Source: an uncultured Oscillibacter sp. (GTDB lineage Bacteria > Bacillota > Clostridia > Oscillospirales > Oscillospiraceae). From it: 14,677 nt of DNA. A program made the position numbers and the translations under genes. Location of the stretch: positions 1 through 14,677 of the forward strand of contig CAMMCS010000030.1 of the NCBI GenBank assembly GCA_946494635.1, given 5' to 3'. The notes beneath the pieces are model-generated. The model saw only the letters and a list, made by a program, of their open reading frames with translations. It was not told where the DNA came from and did no database searches. This document shows, piece by piece, positions 1 to 6,376 of this stretch (position 1 is its first letter; the number at the start of each line of letters is the position of its first letter).

Positions 1-598
1 CGTTGGCCTTGCCCACGCCGCCGATGCCGCCCATACCGCCCATGCCGCCTTTTTTGGCCATCCAGCGCATGATCAGGGAGAATGCCAGGAAGATGACCAC
101 AAAGGGCAGCACATAGCTCACCAGCATGGCCAGCACCGGGTTTACCGGGGGCTGGTAATTCTCGTCGACCTTCACCCCATACTCATTGAGAAACGCCACG
201 GTGGCGTCGTTGGACTGGATCTGGACGGTAAACAGCTCCAGATGGGCGGTCTGCTCCTGGCCAAGGGCGTCCCCATAGACATAGCCGTCCTCGGTTTTGA
301 CATAGGAGACGCCGTTTTCGTTGGTATAGACGTAGCCGTTTTCAGGGGTGATGAAGAGGATCGGCTCGGAGTTGTCGAACACCACGCTCTCCACCTGTCC
401 GCTTACCACCATGTCCTGGAACGCGCTGTATTCCAGATTCACGGAGGAGGCCTGCCTGCCGGCGCCGCCCATGACGCTGCTGGCATAGCTGACCACAATG
501 GTCAGCAGCAGGGCCCAGCCCACCAGGGAGGCCACGCCCCGCCAGTTGCCGCCGGATTTGTTGTTTTTATTGTTGTTCTTGTTGTCGTTTGGGTTCAT
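1..598 (-). CDS. ftsH: ATP-dependent zinc metalloprotease FtsH, N-terminal part (gene runs off the left edge)
   Basis: The visible 199 residues are the membrane-anchor part of FtsH, the hexameric AAA+ protease that degrades misfolded membrane proteins and short-lived regulators. An Asn/Lys-rich N-terminus (residues 1-18) is followed by transmembrane segment 1 (about 21-43), an extracytoplasmic domain (about 44-150) that includes the family-like stretch SAFQDMVVSGQVESVVF, transmembrane segment 2 (about 154-177), and then RWMAKKGG plus a Gly/Met-rich linker that normally leads into the AAA domain. The Walker motifs and HEXXH zinc site lie outside the window. The ATG at 598 is fixed by AAAGGAG at 607-613, 8 bases upstream. 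The extracytoplasmic domain carries two similar GYVY-containing stretches (near residues 88-92 and 105-109). The gene diverges from rlmB and has its own promoter. The identification rests on topology and linker sequence, since the catalytic part is missing. Confidence 0.9.
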   Translation of the reverse strand, partial: MNPNDNKNNNKNNKSGGNWRGVASLVGWALLLTIVVSYASSVMGGAGRQASSVNLEYSAFQDMVVSGQVESVVFDNSEPILFITPENGYVYTNENGVSYVKTEDGYVYGDALGQEQTAHLELFTVQIQSNDATVAFLNEYGVKVDENYQPPVNPVLAMLVSYVLPFVVIFLAFSLIMRWMAKKGGMGGMGGIGGVGKAN

Positions 599-763
599 GT
601 ATGGAACTCCTTTCAGGGGTAAACCTGTTCATGCCGGCGGCAGGAGGGAAGAGGCGGATTCCGCCCAGCCTCCCGGTTCCGCCGCCGGGGAGAGGCGCCG
701 CGGCGCCCCGGGAAACCCGGCCCTGAAAAAACCGCAGAGCCCGGAAACCCAAAATGATTTAAA

Positions 764-792
764 AGTATATCACACAACCCCAGAACCTACAA
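764..792 (-). promoter_or_regulatory. Probable ftsH promoter (sigma-A, extended -10)
   Basis: On the minus strand TTGTAG (787-792) lies 17 bases from TATACT (764-769), and the -10 is preceded by TGA, giving an extended -10. Transcription would begin near 757, leaving a leader of about 160 bases before the ftsH ATG. That leader is very GC-rich and contains the 14-base palindrome GGCGCCGCGGCGCC at 694-707. The -35 matches the consensus only in TTG. Confidence 0.6.
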
Positions 793-834
793 GGACAAGG
801 GGGCGGATTTCTATAAATTTTCTGTGAATTGCAC

Positions 835-863
835 TTCCCCAGCACCCCACTCTATGCTATACT
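835..863 (+). promoter_or_regulatory. Probable rlmB promoter (extended -10)
   Basis: TATACT at 858-863 is preceded by TGC (855-857), an extended -10. The hexamer 17 bases upstream (835-840, TTCCCC) is a poor -35; TTGCAC at 829-834 lies too far (23 bases) to pair with this -10. Transcription would start near 870, about 36 bases before the rlmB start. The rest of the 599-905 gap holds the two divergent promoters and the GC-rich ftsH leader; I see no gene in it. Confidence 0.5.
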
Positions 864-905
864 ACCGTTTGAATGAAAAACAGTTTTTGTTTAAGAGGAG
901 CGGCT

Positions 906-1676
906 ATGGACGAACAGAGAAAAGACAGCCTCACCGCCGGGGCGGACGGCATCATTGAGGGGCGCAACGCTGTGATCGAGGCCCTGCGGGCGGGCGAGAC
1001 CATTGACAAGATTTACCTCCAGAAGGGGGAGACGGACAAGACCCTGGGCCATATCGCATCCAGAGCCAGGGCCGCCGGCGTTGTGGTGGTGGAGGCGGAC
1101 AAGCGCAAGCTGGACGCCATGAGCCGCACCCACGCCCACCAGGGCGTCATCGCGCTGGCTGCTGTGCGGGCGTACGTCAGTGTGGAGAGTATTCTCCAGA
1201 GCGCCGCGGACAAGGGGGAGGCCCCGCTGCTGGTGGTGTGCGACGAGATTTCGGATCCCCATAATCTGGGGGCCATCATCCGCACCGCTGAGTGTGCCGG
1301 CGCCCATGGGGTCATTATCCCCAAACGCCGCAGCGCCGGCCTGACGGCCGTGGTTGCCAAGACCTCCGCCGGAGCGGTGGCCCACATGCCGGTGGCGCGG
1401 GTACCCAATATCCCCGCCCTGCTGAAGGATCTGAAGAAGCAGGGGATCTGGGTGTTCGGCACGGCGGCAAGCGGGACCACGGCCCTGTACGACGCGGATC
1501 TCAAAGGCCCTGCGGCCATTGTCATCGGCAGCGAGGGGGACGGTATGACCCGCCTGGCAATGGAGAATTGCGATTTTCTGGTAAGCATCCCCATGCGGGG
1601 GAAGCTGAATTCCCTGAACGCCTCCGCCGCGGCGGCGATCCTGCTTTACGAAGCGGTGCGCCAGCGGCAGGGCTGA
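906..1676 (+). CDS. rlmB: 23S rRNA (guanosine-2'-O-)-methyltransferase RlmB (SPOUT/TrmH family)
   Basis: This is a 256-residue SPOUT methyltransferase that would use S-adenosylmethionine to methylate a ribose 2'-OH of 23S rRNA (G2251 in E. coli numbering). The N-terminal substrate-binding domain (about residues 15-90) begins with IIEGRNAVIEAL, typical of RlmB. The catalytic knot domain carries motif 1, DPHNLGAIIRTAE (117-129, conserved Asn120 and Arg126), motif 2, IVIGSEGDGM (205-214), and motif 3, IPMRGKLNSLNAS (228-240), the knot that binds SAM. Length is normal for the family. I chose the ATG at 906 because AAGAGGAG sits 5 bases upstream. An in-frame ATG at 873 has no ribosome binding site and lies almost on the predicted transcription start. 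The next gene begins 37 bases downstream and is probably co-transcribed. Another TrmH-family specificity cannot be excluded, but the N-terminal domain favours RlmB. Confidence 0.92.
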   Translation: MDEQRKDSLTAGADGIIEGRNAVIEALRAGETIDKIYLQKGETDKTLGHIASRARAAGVVVVEADKRKLDAMSRTHAHQGVIALAAVRAYVSVESILQSAADKGEAPLLVVCDEISDPHNLGAIIRTAECAGAHGVIIPKRRSAGLTAVVAKTSAGAVAHMPVARVPNIPALLKDLKKQGIWVFGTAASGTTALYDADLKGPAAIVIGSEGDGMTRLAMENCDFLVSIPMRGKLNSLNASAAAAILLYEAVRQRQG

Positions 1677-1713
1677 AGAGACTGAGAAGCGCGGAGAGGA
1701 AGAAAGAGACAGC

Positions 1714-3867
1714 ATGGCTTCCAAAGGCGAGAGAGATTTTTATAGCGATCTGGCAGGGACGGATGTCCCGGCGTCGGAGGAGGACTACTCCCTGGAGGAG
1801 ATCCTGGCGGAATACGGCGGCGGCCGGGAGAAGCGGCTGATGGAGGCCGTGGAGCAGGAGGCCCTGGAGGAAATTTCCCCCGCCCCGGAGGCGGCTCCGC
1901 CCGTCCCTGGGAAAAAGGGCGGGCCATCCAAACAGAGACGGTCGGCCCCGCCCTCTGACACGGTGGAAAAAGACGCCGGAAGGGCGCCTGCGGAGGAGAT
2001 GGCCCCGGCGCAGCAGGAGCCGGAGAAGGCGGATCTGCGGCAGGAGCTGCCCCGGCCTCCCAAGCCCGTCACGCTGGAGGATGTGGTGGGCAGTACGGTG
2101 GACGCGGTGATGGAGGAGACCGTCCAGGAGCCCCTGCTGCGGCCCCGCCGCGGCCTGTTCTCCAGGAAGCCGCTGGTGGAGACGGAGGAGCTCTATCCTC
2201 CGCCGGAGCCGGAGCCCGAGGAGCCGGCGGAGATTGACACCATCGGGCCGGAGCCGTCGATGGGAGAGGCGGCGGCGGAGTGCCGGGCCCAGGCCAAGCG
2301 GCGCAGGGGGCCGGTCCTTCCGGCGGCGGTGGTGTCGCTGCTGCCGGTGATCCCCATGGCGGTGGAGGCCTATGGCTATGAGATCACCTACTGGACCGGG
2401 AACGCCGCCGTCCAGAGCGGCGTGCTGCTGGCCTGCCTGGCGGCGGTTGCGCTCCTGGGCCGGCAGGTGTTCGCCCGGGCCTTCACACAGCTGGCCCGGA
2501 GGCGCTGCACCAGCGACCTGCTGGCGGTGATCTCCCTGGTCGTGATGGCGGCGGACTGTGTGGCGCGCCTGCTGCTGCCGGAGCGCAGCGCGGTTTCCTG
2601 CTATGCCCCGGTGGGGTGCTTTGCCATGGTGTTTGCCATGTGGGGCGGCGCCCGGGAGAGCAGGGGACTGTGGGATACCTTCCGCATGGCCGCCACAGAC
2701 GACGAGCCCCCATACCTGGTGACTGAGACGGGGCGCGGGGCCTGCAAGCAGCGGGGGTCCGTGCCGGGATTCTACACCTCGGCCTGCAGTGAGGACAGCG
2801 CGTCTGTCTGGCAGGCGGCGCTGATGCCCGTGGTGCTGGCGGCCTCGGTGGTGTTTGCCGGCCTCAGCTCCCTGGGCCAGGGCCGGGGCGAAGATTTCCT
2901 GCTGAACTGGTCCGCCATCCTGGGGGCGGGGACCACCTTTTCCCTGCCGCTTTGCTGGGGGCTCCCCTTCTCCAAGCTGGCAAGGCATCTGCACAAGGCC
3001 GGCTGCGCGGTGGCCGGCTGGCGGGGCGCGGAGATGATCAGCCGCCGGCGGGCCATGGTGCTGACAGACGGGGACCTGTTTCCGCCGGGAACCATCCAGC
3101 TCAACGGCGTCAAGGCCTTCGGCGAGACGCTGCCGAAGGTTTACGCCTACGCCGCCTCCATGGCCCGGGCGGCGGACTGCGGCCTCCAGCGGCTGTTTGA
3201 CGGCCTGCTCCGGGGCGAAAATGGGACATATCAGCGGGTGGACGACTTCAGCTTTTACGAGGAGGGCGGCTATTCCGGCACCATCCATGGGGAGAGCGTG
3301 CTGATGGGAACCGCCTCCTTCATGCGGAAGATGGATGTCCGGCTGCCCGGCGGCATCAACCTGCGGACCGGCGTGTTTCTGGCGGTGGACCGGCAGCTGA
3401 TCGCGGTGTTCGCCGTGAAGTACCAGCCGGCGGAAAATGTGGACTTCGCCCTGCGGATGATGCGCCGCAACCGCATCACGCCCATCCTGGCGGCCCGGGA
3501 TCCCAACATCACGCCGGCCCTCCTGAAGCGAAAATTCCACAAGGGCGTGAAGGTGGAGTACCCCAGCCTGACGGACCGGGTGGCCCTCAGCGAGGCGGAG
3601 CTGGACCGGGGGATGCCCCGGGCCCTGCTGTTCCGGGAGGGGCTGCTGCCCTATGCGGAGACGGTGGTGGGCAGCCGCCGGCTGTGCAGGGCTGTCCGGC
3701 GGGCTGCGGCGCTCTCCCTGCTGGGCAGCGCCGCAGGAACGCTGCTGGCGTTTTACCTGGTTTTTCAGGAGGCCTACAATCTGATCTCCCCCCTGGCCCT
3801 GCTGGTCTTCCTGCTGCTGTGGACGCTGCCTGTCCTCATTACGGCGGACTGGGCCGGCCGGTACTGA
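1714..3867 (+). CDS. P1B-type-ATPase-like membrane protein lacking catalytic motifs
   Basis: I know no named family for this 717-residue protein. Residues 1-195 are soluble, acidic and Pro/Glu-rich. Hydrophobic segments follow at about 199-219, 232-250, 268-290, 294-311, 365-388, 397-420, 664-685 and 690-711: eight helices grouped 4 + 2 + 2, as in P1B metal-transporting ATPases. The stretch PLCWGLPFSKLARHLHKAG (412-430) sits where those enzymes have CPC..P..AxxxxxxxG. After it, AMVLTDGDLFPPG (447-459) falls where the phosphorylation motif DKTGT should be, but DKTG is absent. GYSGTIHGESVLMGTASFM (519-537) resembles the nucleotide-domain GVxGxVxGxxVxxGN segment. The ending LLFREGLLPYAETVVGSRRL (638-657) resembles the segment after the hinge, but GDGxND is missing. 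The actuator domain is reduced to about 55 residues. I infer a non-transporting pseudo-ATPase. GGAGAGGAAG at 1693-1702 is a plausible binding site, and the gene follows rlmB by 37 bases. Confidence 0.6.
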   Translation: MASKGERDFYSDLAGTDVPASEEDYSLEEILAEYGGGREKRLMEAVEQEALEEISPAPEAAPPVPGKKGGPSKQRRSAPPSDTVEKDAGRAPAEEMAPAQQEPEKADLRQELPRPPKPVTLEDVVGSTVDAVMEETVQEPLLRPRRGLFSRKPLVETEELYPPPEPEPEEPAEIDTIGPEPSMGEAAAECRAQAKRRRGPVLPAAVVSLLPVIPMAVEAYGYEITYWTGNAAVQSGVLLACLAAVALLGRQVFARAFTQLARRRCTSDLLAVISLVVMAADCVARLLLPERSAVSCYAPVGCFAMVFAMWGGARESRGLWDTFRMAATDDEPPYLVTETGRGACKQRGSVPGFYTSACSEDSASVWQAALMPVVLAASVVFAGLSSLGQGRGEDFLLNWSAILGAGTTFSLPLCWGLPFSKLARHLHKAGCAVAGWRGAEMISRRRAMVLTDGDLFPPGTIQLNGVKAFGETLPKVYAYAASMARAADCGLQRLFDGLLRGENGTYQRVDDFSFYEEGGYSGTIHGESVLMGTASFMRKMDVRLPGGINLRTGVFLAVDRQLIAVFAVKYQPAENVDFALRMMRRNRITPILAARDPNITPALLKRKFHKGVKVEYPSLTDRVALSEAELDRGMPRALLFREGLLPYAETVVGSRRLCRAVRRAAALSLLGSAAGTLLAFYLVFQEAYNLISPLALLVFLLLWTLPVLITADWAGRY

Positions 3868-3874
3868 ACGATGA

Positions 3875-3911
3875 GAGGATCCCCGCGGCTGAAGAAGCCG
3901 CGGGGATCCTC
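3875..3911 (+). terminator. Perfect 16-bp hairpin after the pseudo-ATPase gene
   Basis: GAGGATCCCCGCGGCT (3875-3890) and its exact reverse complement (3896-3911) enclose the loop GAAGA. It begins 7 bases past the stop codon. No T-tract follows, so it may act as an mRNA 3'-end stabiliser or a weak terminator rather than a full intrinsic terminator. Confidence 0.55.
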
Positions 3912-3983
3912 AGGCTGTTGGCAAACCGGGGAATCCGGGGAGATGGGACAGCGGGGAAGGACTGCACCCGCAGGCAGGATCCG

Positions 3984-4015
3984 GGGCCCAGGCCGCCGCA
4001 CGGCGGCCTGGGCCC
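3984..4015. repeat. Perfect 15-bp inverted repeat
   Basis: GGGCCCAGGCCGCCG (3984-3998) is followed after two bases by its exact reverse complement (4001-4015). In RNA this would be a 14-bp GC stem with a 4-base loop on either strand. A short pyrimidine run (TTCGCTTTC) follows on the plus strand. It lies between the two other strong hairpins of this convergent gap. Confidence 0.7.
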
Positions 4016-4061
4016 TTCGCTTTCAATCAACCGTGTTCAGAATTTGGAGAAGCTGCCGAAA

Positions 4062-4096
4062 ACCCCCGCGGCTGAAAAAGCCGCGGGGGTCTTTTT
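4062..4096 (+). terminator. Intrinsic terminator, probably bidirectional
   Basis: ACCCCCGCGGCT (4062-4073) pairs with AGCCGCGGGGGT (4079-4090) over the loop GAAAA, followed by CTTTTT on the plus strand. The preceding GAAAA (4058-4062) gives a T-run on the minus strand, so it can also end the XRE transcript coming from the right. The rest of the gap to 4201 holds weaker inverted repeats (for example CTCCCTG near 4125 with CAGGGAG near 4140) and no gene that I can support. Confidence 0.8.
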
Positions 4097-4201
4097 CGGA
4101 TCGCCGGTTCGCCGGCGGGCGCCCCCTCCCTGCGAAGAGACAGGGAGACTCGAAACGGCATCGGTTTCAAACAGCGCGGGACGGCCCGCATTGCAACGGG
4201 C

Positions 4202-4579
4202 TTACGGGTCCGGCGGCAGCGGCGGATTCTCCTCACTGGCGCGGATCAGGGCCAGAAGATCATCCCCCAGGCGGCTGATGAGAGTCAGCTGACGCAGGGA
4301 GAGCGTGGAAAACTTCTCCCCCAGGGCTGCCGCCAGGTTTTCGGCGTCCGGAAGGGCCATCCGCCCGCGGAGGATCCACTCCGTGGAAACGCCCAGCACC
4401 TCACAGATTTTAATGGTAGTCTCCAGCGAGGGGCCGGCCAGCCCCCGCTCGATGGTGGAGATGAATTGGGTGGAACGGTCGATCTGCTCCGCCAGTTCCT
4501 CCTGGGTCAGCCCGGCCTGCTCCCGGGACTGCTGAATCCGTCTCCCGATAGCAATGTTGATCGTCTTTTTCTCCCGCAT
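4202..4579 (-). CDS. XRE-family helix-turn-helix transcriptional regulator
   Basis: This small cytoplasmic DNA-binding protein has 125 residues. A Cro/C1-type HTH domain occupies about residues 8-70: IGRRIQQSREQAGLTQEELA, then EQIDRSTQFISTIERGLAGPSLETTIKICEVLGV, the usual five-helix pattern with the recognition helix near 35-45. The C-terminal part (71-125) is a short helical tail ending in a Pro-rich stretch, with no ligand or enzyme domain visible. ATG at 4579 has AGAAGAGGG upstream. The gene is divergent from the recombinase-like gene, and the roughly 85 bases between its start and that promoter's -10 are AT-rich, a natural place for operators. Regulation of itself or its divergent neighbour is inferred from arrangement only. 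I could not find a convincing minus-strand promoter. Confidence 0.88.
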   Translation of the reverse strand: MREKKTINIAIGRRIQQSREQAGLTQEELAEQIDRSTQFISTIERGLAGPSLETTIKICEVLGVSTEWILRGRMALPDAENLAAALGEKFSTLSLRQLTLISRLGDDLLALIRASEENPPLPPDP

Positions 4580-4627
4580 GGTGACCCTCTTCTCGCGATA
4601 ATATGATTAGTTTACACATAATGCTGC

Positions 4628-4657
4628 TTGACTTAAACAAGGTGATGTGCTTATAAT
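4628..4657 (+). promoter_or_regulatory. Strong sigma-A promoter of the recombinase-like gene
   Basis: TTGACT (4628-4633), an 18-base spacer, then TATAAT (4652-4657). Transcription would start near 4664. This excludes the in-frame ATG at 4647 as the translation start and leaves a leader of about 170 bases before the ATG at 4836. The AT-rich setting contrasts with the GC-rich surroundings. Confidence 0.75.
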
Positions 4658-4681
4658 GATAAGTACAATATACTTAGTTTT

Positions 4682-4748
4682 CCCTGCTGCTGCTGAAACG
4701 GCGGCAGGGTCTGCTGCCCTTTTCCGGCTTCCAGCCGGGGAAGGGCAG
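4682..4748 (+). promoter_or_regulatory. Structured 5' leader RNA with two tandem stable hairpins
   Basis: Hairpin 1: CCCTGCTGCTG (4682-4692) pairs with CGGCGGCAGGG (4699-4709) over a 6-base loop, 11 pairs of which two are G-U. Hairpin 2: CTGCCCTTTTCCGGCT (4714-4729) pairs with AGCCGGGGAAGGGCAG (4733-4748) over a 3-base loop, 16 pairs of which two are G-U. Because the mismatches in the DNA repeat are all G-U compatible when read from the plus strand, the structure fits an RNA made from the promoter at 4628. Hairpin 2 is followed by TTCTTG, a weak T-tract, so attenuation is possible. No known riboswitch core was recognised. Confidence 0.55.
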
Positions 4749-4785
4749 TTCTTGCACAATGGGGAAGGACGGACCGTTCGCGATA

Positions 4786-4798
4786 TTTGTAATACAAA
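4786..4798. promoter_or_regulatory. Short AT palindrome, possible operator
   Basis: TTTGTAATACAAA is a perfect 6+1+6 palindrome in the leader, between hairpin 2 and the start codon. It has the size of an XRE-type operator half-site pair, but no second copy was found in the divergent promoter region, so the role is a guess. Confidence 0.25.
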
Positions 4799-4835
4799 AA
4801 TAACCTTCGAGAACGGGCCGCACCGGGGGGCCGCC

Positions 4836-6107
4836 ATGAGAGAAGACTTTCACCAACCGGATAAAGAGGCGATGGAAGACCTCCTTCGCCGCCACAGGGC
4901 AGACCTGCCGGGCCTGATCCTGCGGCTGGCCTGGCTTCAGGGGCTCACCCGGGAGGAGATTGTGGCCCTGAAATGGGCTCAGGTGGACTTTCAGGCCGGC
5001 AGCCTGTTTCTGCCGGACCGGACGGTGCCCCTGGACGACGACGCCGCGGCCTGCCTCTCCGCCCGGTATGAGTCCGGCGGCAATCTGACGCCGCATGTGA
5101 CGGCGTCAGAAAAATTCCGGCGTCCCCTGCGGCCGGAATCGGTCTCCCGCATAGCCCGCACCGTCCTGGATGAGGGCGGCCTGGCCGGCGTGCAGCTGAA
5201 GGATCTTCGCCGGGACTTCTTCCTCCGCCAGCTGGAGGCCCATGACTGGCCTTACGCCGTGCGGGTCAGCGGATTGTCGGTGACCACCTATCAGGCCTGT
5301 TTTGCCGGGAACCGGGCGGGGAAAAAGCACTCCTCCCGACGGGGCGGAACCTTTGACGAGTTCCGCCTCTGGCAGATCCTGCAGAAGGAGGACGACTCCG
5401 CCGCGGGGCTTGCCCTGTGGATGAGCTGGCAGATGGGTGTGCCGGGCAAGGATCTGGCGGCCCTCACCTGGGACCAGGTGGATCTGGACGCCGGGGTGCT
5501 GCGCCTGCCCGGGCAGGAGGTGCCCCTGACCAACGCGGTCCGCCGCCTGCTGGAGCGGGCCCGGGCCGCCCGCCGGCCGGAGGACGACCCCCATGTGCTG
5601 CTCTCGCCCCGGTCCCGGGGGCCCATGGATCTGGCCCGCCTGTCCCGGCTGGTGCAGACGGCGCTGATCCGGGGCGGGCTGGAGGATGTGACCCTCCGGG
5701 ACATCCGGGCGGCGGGGGAGCGGCGGGAGGATGACCGCGCCCTGCTGGACTTCGCCCGGGCCCACGGCAGCATCACCCGGCGGGACGCCATGAACCTCCT
5801 GGATTTGTCGGACACGGCGGCCTACACCCGCCTGCACCGCCTGGCGGAGCGTGGCGAGCTGGAGCAGGTGGGGAAGAAGTACTATCCCCCCGGCACGGTG
5901 GTGCCGGAGGATCAGCAGTGGAATGTCATTGCCGCCTACCTGCGGGAGGCGGGCTTCGCCTACTGCCAGGATCTGGCCCAGGCGCTGCGGATCAGCAAGC
6001 GCAAGACCGCCGCCCTCCTGCGGGGGATGGTGCAGGACGGCCGCCTGCTGCAGTTCGAAAAGCGATATTACCTGGCCGGAGAGCCAGAGGAGCGGCAGGC
6101 GCGGTGA
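4836..6107 (+). CDS. Tandem tyrosine-recombinase-like protein with C-terminal winged helices, catalytic residues absent
   Basis: The 423-residue protein contains two related units. Unit 1 (about 25-157) includes LQGLTREEIVALKWAQVDF (34-52) and LKDLRRDFFLRQ (121-132). Unit 2 (about 187-307) includes QMGVPGKDLAALTWDQVDLD (199-218) and LRDIRAA (287-293). Both match the layout of the phage-integrase catalytic domain: TGLRxSEllaLxWxDid, then HxLRHxfat. In both units the first catalytic Arg (Thr38, Pro203) and the His of HxxR (Lys122, Arg288) are replaced, and no nucleophilic Tyr stands after unit 1 (SVTTYQACF, 148-156). Two winged-helix-like units follow (about 311-352 and 360-415), each ending in a similar wing, KKYYPPG and KRYYLAG. 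I infer a DNA-binding regulator or architectural protein rather than an integrase. The ATG at 836 bases past 4000 (4836) has only GGGGGG upstream; a TTG at 4752 in the same frame is an alternative. Confidence 0.6.
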   Translation: MREDFHQPDKEAMEDLLRRHRADLPGLILRLAWLQGLTREEIVALKWAQVDFQAGSLFLPDRTVPLDDDAAACLSARYESGGNLTPHVTASEKFRRPLRPESVSRIARTVLDEGGLAGVQLKDLRRDFFLRQLEAHDWPYAVRVSGLSVTTYQACFAGNRAGKKHSSRRGGTFDEFRLWQILQKEDDSAAGLALWMSWQMGVPGKDLAALTWDQVDLDAGVLRLPGQEVPLTNAVRRLLERARAARRPEDDPHVLLSPRSRGPMDLARLSRLVQTALIRGGLEDVTLRDIRAAGERREDDRALLDFARAHGSITRRDAMNLLDLSDTAAYTRLHRLAERGELEQVGKKYYPPGTVVPEDQQWNVIAAYLREAGFAYCQDLAQALRISKRKTAALLRGMVQDGRLLQFEKRYYLAGEPEERQAR

Positions 6108-6215
6108 CGGATCCGCTCTGCCGCTTTCCACGGTATGCAATGTTACGAAAAAGAACAAATCAAACACATATCACGTCTATATCTTTTCACTTTCATTAAG
6201 AACCGGCCAAAACGC

Positions 6216-6244
6216 TGGACTTTTTGCCCGCTTTTGGATAGAGT
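6216..6244 (+). promoter_or_regulatory. Possible promoter of the SLH protein gene
   Basis: TGGACT (6216-6221), a 17-base spacer and TAGAGT (6239-6244), each matching the consensus at four of six positions. It would start transcription near 6251, just ahead of the leader hairpins. The preceding AT-rich stretch (6130-6200) could hold other promoters; none is clear. No intrinsic terminator for the gene ending at 6107 is visible. Confidence 0.35.
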
Positions 6245-6263
6245 TGCCTCAGCGGGGAAGGCC

Positions 6264-6312
6264 GGGGGCAAGTGCCCCCTGGGCGGCTGCGCCGGCAAGG
6301 CTAGCGCCGGCG
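6264..6312 (+). promoter_or_regulatory. Structured leader of the SLH protein mRNA
   Basis: Two GC hairpins: GGGGGCA (6264-6270) with TGCCCCC (6273-6279), and CGCCGGC (6290-6296) with GCCGGCG (6306-6312). Both lie upstream of the strong binding site AAGGAGG at 6360-6366. Long stable leaders are known for highly expressed S-layer mRNAs; that role here is inferred. Confidence 0.4.
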
Positions 6313-6376
6313 GAACTGCCCATCAGGCCCGGACTCCGGCTGAACCCGCAAAATCTTTTAAGGAGGACGAATCCCC

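Noticed and set aside
873..905. In-frame upstream ATG for rlmB
   Set aside because: No ribosome binding site, and it nearly coincides with the predicted transcription start. AAGAGGAG fits the ATG at 906.
1522..3540. Long open frame on the minus strand opposite the pseudo-ATPase gene
   Set aside because: Its translation is low-complexity Arg/His/Pro/Gly-rich with no domain. It mirrors a plus-strand gene with proper start, ribosome binding site and membrane segments; GC-rich third positions keep antisense frames open.
3684..4292. Plus-strand open frame running from the end of the pseudo-ATPase gene through the hairpin cluster into the XRE gene
   Set aside because: It crosses three terminator-like hairpins and two real genes, and its product is Pro/Arg/Gly-rich with no domain.
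4647..4835. In-frame upstream ATG that would extend the recombinase-like protein by 63 residues
   Set aside because: The ATG lies inside the TTGACT/TATAAT promoter, and the extension would be encoded by the two leader hairpins. The added residues match no part of the family.
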